Assembly: GCA_964036275.1 (NCBI GenBank)
Contig: OZ038436.1
Coordinates: 10,365,904 to 10,429,903 of the forward strand
DNA length: 64,000 bases
Source of the DNA: Litoditis marina
Lineage: Eukaryota; Nematoda; Chromadorea; Rhabditida; Rhabditidae
Direction of reading: 5' to 3'
Position numbers and translations under genes: made by a program. Each line of letters starts with the position of its first letter. The stretch's first letter is position 1. Below, piece after piece: positions 41,701 to 51,800 of the stretch. Under the pieces are notes generated by a model. The model did no database searches. It had not been told where the DNA came from and worked only from the letters and a program-made list of their open reading frames with translations.

Positions 41701-44181
41701 TACTGGAAACCACCCACTTTTCTCTGCGGCAACGGCGCAAAGTGTAGCGATTCCCGATGAAATTCGACCAATTTGTTCTCCAGAACATAGAATTCGGTGA
41801 ATCTTCTGAAATTGGGGAAAAATTCAAAATCATTGTAACGTTGTAAATGATATCGGTAAGCAATATTCTGAAACTTGTTTTGACTTCTTCTCCCCGCTAA
41901 CCAGGAAACCTAGGTGTCGCGCTTTATAAAGTTTGTATAGCGTTTTTTTCGCAGTATGTTTTCTTTAATAAAATTTAGGGATTTTTCAACGTACGAAATA
42001 CAATACTTTTGACCAAATCCTACCTATAAATGCTCCACTGTTTCGTCTCGTGCTCGAGTGCATCGAATCGTTCGACTTCTATGATGTACACGTAGATGGT
42101 TCGGCCTGCAACAGAAACAGATTTGAAACCAGTTCGAGAGATTCTAAAGTGTTCCTCTTGACAATTTCCGAGATTTCCATGTCATGAGGCCCATAAAAAC
42201 TCTGAAAATTCACCGCGATTTCTCAGACAGTCTGCGTCTCTCTGATCTATACACTACCTAGCCAAGACTTGACAGTCTGCTATAAAATTGCTGGGAATTG
42301 TCTGAGAGTGGAAATTCTATACTTCTGATATAGTTACTAGCCTTCTTACGTAGATAAACCCGCAAACTTAAATATTACTCACAATACCATTTTTTCAGCA
42401 AAAATCCAAAAGTTGACGTATTTCCACGCAAGACCGTTTTTCCCCGAAGAAAACACCGGAATAACAAAGTTCTGCGATTTCAATAACCGCGACTTAAAAA
42501 CGAACCGGTAACCGTGTCCCTGGTGGGTATGATCCGCGGAACGGTTACTTTCCATTTGTTGATGTTTTTGCGGGAACAGTCGATAACGAGACTCGGTTCG
42601 GCCGGGACCGACTGCACTGCACTCGCACTACACGTAGAAGACGCGTCGTCGTCCTAGAGAGAGTAGATTCATATTTATAGGAAATGTAAAACATCTGAGT
42701 GAAACTACTTTTACTGACTGCAAATACGGAGGGAGTATTGGGAATAGATCCATATTTATAGGAAATGTGAAACATTCAACATTTCGCATTTTTCAAACAT
42801 CAACCAAATATGATTTAATGAGTTTCCGGTTTCCCCAAATATATCCTCCTTTGAGTATGTTATCTGATAGACACAAAATTGTGAATACTTGTGTCCAATT
42901 TCACTTATGGCCATTGTGAAACATCCAGTGAAACTAGTCGAACTGAAAAGAAAGTCTAGCTACCAAACGCGGTGATTTTTCGGCCCATTTGAAAGAAAAG
43001 TCTATGATTCTTGGTCGGCAAACCTCTATCGCACCTATGATAGTTTTCAGGCTGTTTGTAGAACTTAGCTAGAGTATGATCATGAAACGCACTGTGGTTG
43101 TAAGCTGGGAAAAAGTGATAACCAATTTCGTAGTTTGGTCAATCACAATACGTACCGCAATAGTGAACTGTGCCGGCGGACTGTTCAACTCGTCCCCTTC
43201 CTCGCTGATATCAATGGAGGGCAGATCCAGGCCGGCCATTGGGGGGAGCGACTTTGAAGAGTGGGAGATATTCACCTCCTTCTAAACATTTATAGTTATA
43301 TTTATCATTTATATTATTAATACTATTTAGTCAAAATATGATAATCACTTCATTTTGAACTATTTTATACACTTACATCAAGATTCTGCTTATCACAAAT
43401 GTTGAGTATGAAAAGTGGGAGACACCCACTTGTTTCCGAAAAACATTTCTGATACATTAACAACACAAAAACTGGAATCAAATTATCAAATAGAACTAGA
43501 CATGAAGAAAGAGAGAAGGAGAGCGAAAATAACGTAGAAATAGAGAGAGAGAGAGTAGAGAGGGGCAAAGAAAGGGTGAGAGAAAGAGAAAGAGGAAAAG
43601 AGAAAGAGAGAGATAAAACGGCAATATGGACGTCTCTAAAATGAAACAGACCTCCATGTCAGCTTCGAGGACGTTCGCCTGACTACTCGAGACACCGGAA
43701 ATTCCTTCCGGATACACAACAGTCGAGCCACCATCTGCAGATCAGAAAAGAGATGAAATAAAAAACGAATTGTTCTTACAAACTTTTCGCTCTATTCATT
43801 CAGTTTTGGATCAGTTTGTTAACTGAGGAAGTACTACTTGCAAACCAAAGATAGGAACTTTATTGAGACCATGAAACATTTGACTGCGTCTGGGCTATAG
43901 TGACTGCCCTAAGTGGAGTACCAGTCAGTGTGAATTTAATCATAGCACGTTCGAAAATGTGTCCCCCTTTTTAAGCGATCGGGATCATAAAATCGACACT
44001 AATCTTTTTCACGTAAACAGAGGAATGAACCGTTTTAACTAAGCAATGAACCGTTCAAGGTTACTTCCAGGTTATATACTCAGGTGACCTCAAAAACCGG
44101 TTACTAAATACAGGTTAGGCGATCTAAACACATTATTACTTGTAAAATGTTATAAGTAAGACTTGGTCATTTGCTTCTGTC

Positions 44182-44229
<48 letters not shown>

Positions 44230-45796
44230 TGTCTCTCTCTCTCGCCATCTCACTCTTCTATTTTTCTCTCATCCAAAGTCAAAGTGGCATCTATACTAAG
44301 ATGGCAAAGAAACAAGAACTATATAGAGCACCTGACACATTTGACTGCGTCTGATCTATCTTTACTACGACCAGCTAGTTTATATACTATAATTAAAGTC
44401 ACATTGAAGAGGAAAACACCCATTTGCGAATGTGTTCACAGGTTTCACGTGACAACACAAGAGTTCACCGTTTCAAGATCATGAAATCGATACGCATCCT
44501 TTCTATACAAAGCAAAAATTGAACTGACCTAGCATAAAATCGTCTTCGACAGCCTCATTTCCCTCCATTGAACCCTCGGTTGCAACGGTGAACAGACGAC
44601 GAAATTGCGATCTGAATTATAAACAACTGAAAACCGATTTGATGAAAAACAGTGATACCAGGATGATGAAAGCGGAGCTCATTTCCATATACACACTAAA
44701 GGTGTACATGTTTTACAAAAAGTCCCCGTTTTTCGATTTAAGAGATGGAAACTGAATGAAACCGCATCGAAACAAGACAAAGCCGCCCGATATTGGTTAG
44801 ATACAGAAAGTAAAGAAAGAAGGAAGGATAAGAATGAAAGAAAATGGTACCTGAATGCATTGAAGGAGAGTACTCCATCAGACGAGCTGGTCTTCCTTGG
44901 CGCCAGTGGTTTATCGATTAATTCCACCACAGAAATAGGGGGAGATCCACATAGATAACTGGAAAGGAAAGCATTAAAACTTTCAATTTTTTGAATTATG
45001 CTGGGTTTGTAGTCTGATCCTGCTTTTTATGATACAAAAACTTTTTATGATAGAATAGCAGAAAGCAAGGTTTTTGATCTCTCTCTCTCCTTGTTTCTTC
45101 TCTCTCTCTCTCTTTCTCTCCCAATCTCTCTCTCTCTCTACCCTCCAACATGAGAATAAGAAACATACCCCAAGAATGAGTCAGACTGACAGAACGGGAT
45201 GACGTAACCCGATTGCAGCCGTTTGTAGACCTCTTGATACGACTGAAACAACCAGAGTAAACAGAACCAATGTTTCTCAGCTGGTACTCAAGAATTGACA
45301 AACCAATCGAACACAATTGATACTGTGCGTTGGGTGTTCGTGTTTCTCTCTATATCTCTCATACGAAGATGATGTGACTGCATGAGCAACCTTTTCGAAG
45401 ATCTTAACAACTCACTGAAACATTCAACCGATTGAAGTTTTCGCGAAGCGACGTTCAAACTACTGACGACAATCTTGATCGCACTGCCAAAACATCAGAT
45501 TACATGCCTTGAAACTACGCGCAATATGACATTTCACGTGAGTGCAACACATAGAATAGGTGAACACCAAATGGAAAACAAATAACCTCTATGCTTTGCA
45601 CTATAGCGTTTCATTACAAAGCCTAGGTTACAAAGCCTACAACTTGATAACCTCAAACCATCGATACTCCACCTGTGAGGTCTTTCTCTCTCTCCCCTCT
45701 CTCTTTCTCTCTCTCTCTCTCTCTATTTCTCCCTCTCTCTCCCCCCCTCTCTCCCTCCCCCTCTCCCTCCTCTTTCTCTCTCTCTATTTCTCTATT

Positions 45797-45827
<31 letters not shown>

Positions 45828-48800
45828 TTCGATAACTCTGTTCAACTCGTCCATGTCGTGTGTTTCAATGGCGGAGGAGAACTTTTCGGAAATTCCGTCT
45901 TCGAACGAAATTCGATCCGGCGAACTTTCGTGCACGAACTGCCGAAACAACTGCCAGATGTCGTACTCGATCTGAGACGGTTTCTCGTCCTGCAAACAGT
46001 CGAATTGATCCATTTATGAGGACACTGAAACATTGACTCGAAAAAAGTATAAAACGAATTTTAATATTTGAATTTATTAAATAAGAGTATTTTACATCTC
46101 TGGAGTAAAAATGCTGTCATTGACTTCTATTGAACCAAATTGGGCTGAACAATTTAACATTTTTATGCAACTAGGAGTAGACGAGATAGACACTGATGAG
46201 TTATGTTATGAAGGACAAGCTATCTAACGTCTGTGAAACATTGACTCGCACTAGAATGCACACAACCTGAGGGATTGAAGAAACAGCGAATGTGTCTTCA
46301 GCATCCTAACCTATATTTGATATATCTCCGAAACATTGACTCAAAATAGGCTGAACACAAGCGTGGGTATGTAGAATTGCTTGAATTCTTGATAATATTG
46401 AATCAAATACAACTACAACTACGTATTTGAGCTGCTCGAAAGACAAGAAGAGTTCATCTTTTCTACCACAACTTACTATTAAAAACTGGTTTTGACCAAA
46501 CTATCACAGCTCGTCTTCATTAGATACGTCTACGAGTTATTCACAAGTTATGACATCATTTGAACGCCAGACACCCAAACACTTACATGCCTTCCCTAAC
46601 TTCCGCATTTATTACGAAGAACATACACATCTCTTCATTTACCACACTATTTACACAACGAAAGTTTATATTACACAAAGTACACTGTACCCCCTCTTTA
46701 CATAATTATCAAATTACATTACCAAACTACAATACAACGTACATAATTACTCATTTTCTTCACCTTTTTACCTAAAATTACATTAAAATATGCAAAATAA
46801 CAAAACCGCGTACATTCTCACCATGTTGCCAAATTACAATACAAAAAACATAATTACATTCATACACCAGCAAGGTTGTCCGAATAGTCAGAGAAGTTCG
46901 AAAAGCGGACTACTTTTTAGCCGAAAAGATGAAAATCGATCTACCGTTGATGAAAAATCTTCAATTTTCACGTGTTTACATCTAAAAAAGCATTGATTTT
47001 CGTCGCCTAGTCGGACCTTACATGATTACATTTCAAATTTCAAAGTACATATTTACAAAACGACTCACATTCTTCTGCATACAGTGGTGAATCCGCGATG
47101 CTTCGGCCAAAAAACTCAGTTGGTTCACTGGTCCCCGCACGTCTCGCAGATACAAATGGAACATAGAGAACTGGCGAGAATCACGCAGAATCTGAATTGA
47201 ACTATATACTACTAGTGAAACATATGGGCACGGGAAACGTGAATCAGGAAAAGGATGAATCAAATTAGAATTAATATTAGAAAGGAGAACTGAATCACGC
47301 AGAATCTGAATTGAACTATATACTACTAGTGAAACTCGTGGGCGCGTGAAACGTGTGAATCAAATTAGAACTCGAAGTAGAAATTCAATGGTCAAAAGTT
47401 TTTAGTCACTGAGGTGATAGAACATGTATAGTCTGTTACATTAAACAATAGCTCTCTACAGTTAGATTGTAAATGTTTCGAGTACGTTCTTCATATCTTG
47501 TATGTATTGTAAATGGTCAAAACTCCGTAACTTCGTCGTAAACAATGGATACTACAAGCATAGAAAACAGTCATTCTAAAATTCTGTTCGTTGGTTAGAT
47601 AAATGCCCTTGAATAATCGAGAGATTACTGTAGAAAGTTATCGATTGGTGAAACAGATTATATATACTTTACTTTACAGAACCCGAAATGTGAAATATTT
47701 GTTGATGTTGATCAACGTTAACTTGAGTATTCCAACCACTGCCAGTAGAGTTGTTCAAAAACACTGCTAACCATAGTCAGCTCCCCGAAACAAATAATTC
47801 TGTTTTCAGACGTGGCCTACGTCGAAAACAGACAGAAGGTTGTAGTTCTGAAAACCGCTCACCTCGCTGAGTTTGAGCTGGAGCAGACTGTCAGGAATAT
47901 TCTCCTGTAGAGTACTCGAGAAACCCTTCAGAAACTCCACATTTGGACTCTGTAACAAACTACTTTTTTTTGGGAAAAAAACTACAATAGTATTAATTTC
48001 GACATCATCATAGCCGGCTGTGCGTAACTTAGCCCTTTCAAGCTGGCAGGAACGGCTGGAAAGAAGGGCGATCCGAAACGCAGTGAAATCGGGGTTGGCA
48101 GCAGAAGTTTGCATCAAACCAGTGCAGCCCTGACTTCACAGCTACAAAAACGTTCTATTTGACCTACTATGGCTAGAATCCGTCATTTTGAGCGAAATCC
48201 CCCTTTTTTATCGTCTCCTGACCCAAAAACCAGCCAATTTTCCCTGAAAACCAACCTGTACCCGTTAAGTGTCCGATACCCCCTCACTTTCAAGCGGAAA
48301 CGTCTACAATTTAGCCATTTCTAACATAAATACTTTTAAACCAACCTGAACCCCGTTCTGTTCGCCCATCCTAATCGAGTCGAAGCTAATAATGAGTAGG
48401 TGGTTGATTGTATCCGGGTCAGCAACTAGGTCCATTAGGGGGAGGAAGATAGAATGGACGAGTAGTTCTCGAACGAAGTGACGGGCAGAGTGAGAGGGCC
48501 ACACACGCTGAAACAAAATTATATTATATTTTTATTATACATCATTTTACATACTTAATTACTGTCAGACCGAATTTCCATTGCAGTTTGACCTCGATAC
48601 AGAAAAGGAACGGGATCAAACTACAAAAACAGCCGAAACCACAGCATTTTACGAATTTTTCTGACTATTAGGACAACCTTGCTGGCTGTATGCAAACGCG
48701 CTGAAACAGAATTATATTTATTTTTTTTAATTATACGTATTAACATAGTTATTCACTTAAGAGCCCAGTGGGAGTATGCAAACAAATATGTGGGTTATTA

Positions 48801-51800
48801 GGCTATAAATGTGCTATTGGAAAACAGGCTCCAGTTCCGTTTGTCGAATCCAAAAAAGTTTATCAGATTTATCAAACTGGTTCGATGAAACTTCAAAAAG
48901 GAGTTCGTTACACTAGAGAACAAGTACCGATTTTTTTACATTTCTAAAGGTACATACAAGGCTATAAATGTGTTCTATTGGTTTTCATCCAGAGCACCCA
49001 TATTCATAGAAATCGCGCAACACTGAAGTGAGTGAAGTTGGTGCAAAAAATCGAAAACGAACCGACGCTGCGGAGGCTGGTCCGTCGTCGTCGTGCGCCC
49101 TTCCTGACAGCCGCGACTCGTCCAACAACTGAGAGACCAAGGCGTCGGCCACCTGAAATAGGGTGACTGAAACATTGAACTGCGATAGTGAAAATAACAA
49201 TTGAGATCGGAGAAAACTGTGATTTTCGGCCAACTTCCATTGAAACATCAATGAAAATACAGTTAAATACAACTGCAGCGATATTTCGTAGACAATTATA
49301 ATAAAATTATATAATTATGTTTTTACCTGTCTGAGATAGTTGACTTCGTTCTGTCTGCTTCCCATGCAATAGTGCAGGTCCTCCAGCTGCTGACAGATCT
49401 TATTCTCAGCCACGGCCAGCGGCGCGTTCTGCAATCAAATGTTTCACAAACAGTTTATATAAGTGGGAAATAGCAACGCCTATTATCGAATCCGATCTGC
49501 ATCTGAATGTTTCACACACACACTTTGAATATGTAGAGAATAGTAATACGTGATATTCGCACCCATTCCGCATCTATCTCTCACTTGCAATCGCAATCAA
49601 GCACTAGCCTGCCCTCGACCGTCATAAACGTTCATACCGGCAATTTTATCGGGAGCAAAACCGAAAACTGCCTATAGTTCGTTTCACCAATCGATGACTT
49701 TATACGGTAATCTTTCAAAAACTCAAACGCATTTATCTAATCAAGAAACAGAATTCAAGATTCACTTTTTTTGTATGCTTGTAGTACCCGAAGTGGAAAA
49801 CTAACTCACAAAGTTTAAACTATGTACAACACCTACAAGATATGCAAAATTCACTTAAAAGTTTTATTTTCTCACTGTAGAGGGCTATTGTTTCGTGAAA
49901 CAGACTATACTAACTACAAGTTATAAAGCAGGAAGCAGACCTTTTATAACAATTCTGGGTTTAGTGGATAAATGCCTGTACGGGGAACGATTGGATTGGT
50001 CTTTGATGGGGATGATTAACTATTCAAACGCAAACCTATATCTATGAAAACCATCTATGAAAACAACGTTTGAACGTTGACACAATCGATTTTCGCCAAT
50101 GTCATTCGTATTTGGTGTCAATATGAGCAATGTGTAACCGACGTCAAACGTCACCAGGTCGGTCACATGTTGGTTACATTTGAGGGTTACTAATGATATT
50201 TGCTGAATCGCTGTTGATTAATACCTGATCAGGTAGATTCCTGAGTTGCTTGACAATTCTGTGGACATGAAGCGAGAACGAGGGAACAATCTCCGAAGAG
50301 ACGACAGACGACAAATCAATCATCTCCACTCGCTGGTACAATTGACAGCAGGCAAAGCGAATCTGATGTCTGAAACATAATTTCGAGTTGAATTCTCAAA
50401 GGTCTCAACCTTTCGAACAAAACTTTCCAACAGAACGTTGCAAAAGTTCAAAAAAAAAAGCGATAACATAGTCCTTCCAAGTACACGTTTCGTTCACGTA
50501 ATATCTGCACATGTGTGATTTCATTGAGATATTCAGCTGGCAGCAAAAACACTTCATTACGACAGCCATACACTAACTTGGCCTAGTTTTGGCGGAGGTG
50601 GTACGGAAAACATTTCTCATGAGAATCCTATTAACATCTCATGAACTTTCAATGTTGAAGCATAGCAATCAATAGAATCTCATGAGAAGTTCGCGAGATT
50701 TTGCTCATGAGGTATCTCATGAAGTTTTTGAGGGATTTTGCTCATGAGGTATCTCATGAAGTTTTTGAGGGATTGCTACCGCGCTAGATGATCTCGGTGA
50801 GCGCTCAATATGCAACCTCCCACACACATAATATTGACGTTCTACAGACGTAGATCATGATGCTTACCGTATCTCATTGAGAAACGCCTTGTCTCTTGCT
50901 AACTCCGCCCAACTCAACAAAGAGCAAGAATAAAATTTTAAAAATTCAATGAGCAATTTGTGCAGTTACTAGCTCACAAATGAAATATTTGACACAGTAA
51001 GGTCGTATTCATATGAAAATAATACACATACAGTAATATGGCGCTTACCGTATCTCATTGTAAAATATGAAAAGAATATACATACAATGAAATATGAATG
51101 AAAACATACCGTATCTCATTGAGAAACGCCTTGTCCCTCCCAATTCCTGATGAATACCACGTGTTGATGTATTGATCGATGACCTGATCCAGAAGAGATT
51201 CCAGACTCTCATTCAGAAGAGACGGAATCTGGATTCCTGGAAATGAAACAATTGAAACTATACTTTACTTTTCTTCTTTCATATAACTGCTGGAACATCT
51301 GAATGAAGTAAACCTCAACGTGTTGAGTCTGAAACAGTACTCCTGAAAACTTTGACGATTCACCGATATAATAGAACCACTTCATCATTACCAATATTAT
51401 TACAAATTTATAATCAGAAGCTATTCTGGATTTAGAAGCTTTACTATCCAAACCCTCAAACCGACACTATTCTATCGCTCTATGCAAAGATAACTGGGTT
51501 TGAGAAATTTAGAGGGCGCTGATAGCTAATGCCTCTTTCAGAAAATACGGCCAACATGATTATAGAACTTATCGTAATTATAGCCAGTAACGGTTGTCAT
51601 CACTAACGTTAGTATAACCCATGTACGTTCGATTGTATTCTATTTGTTCTCACTATTGACACACGAATTTCGGCAATACTTCCATCTGGCCTCAAAATAC
51701 TCTTGAAAAGCTCAGCTGCAGTACGAGATACGAGTATTAGCCGACGTGCTCCCACTACAACTCCACTGTGTTCATCGCCTCCCTATACACGATGGTTGCA

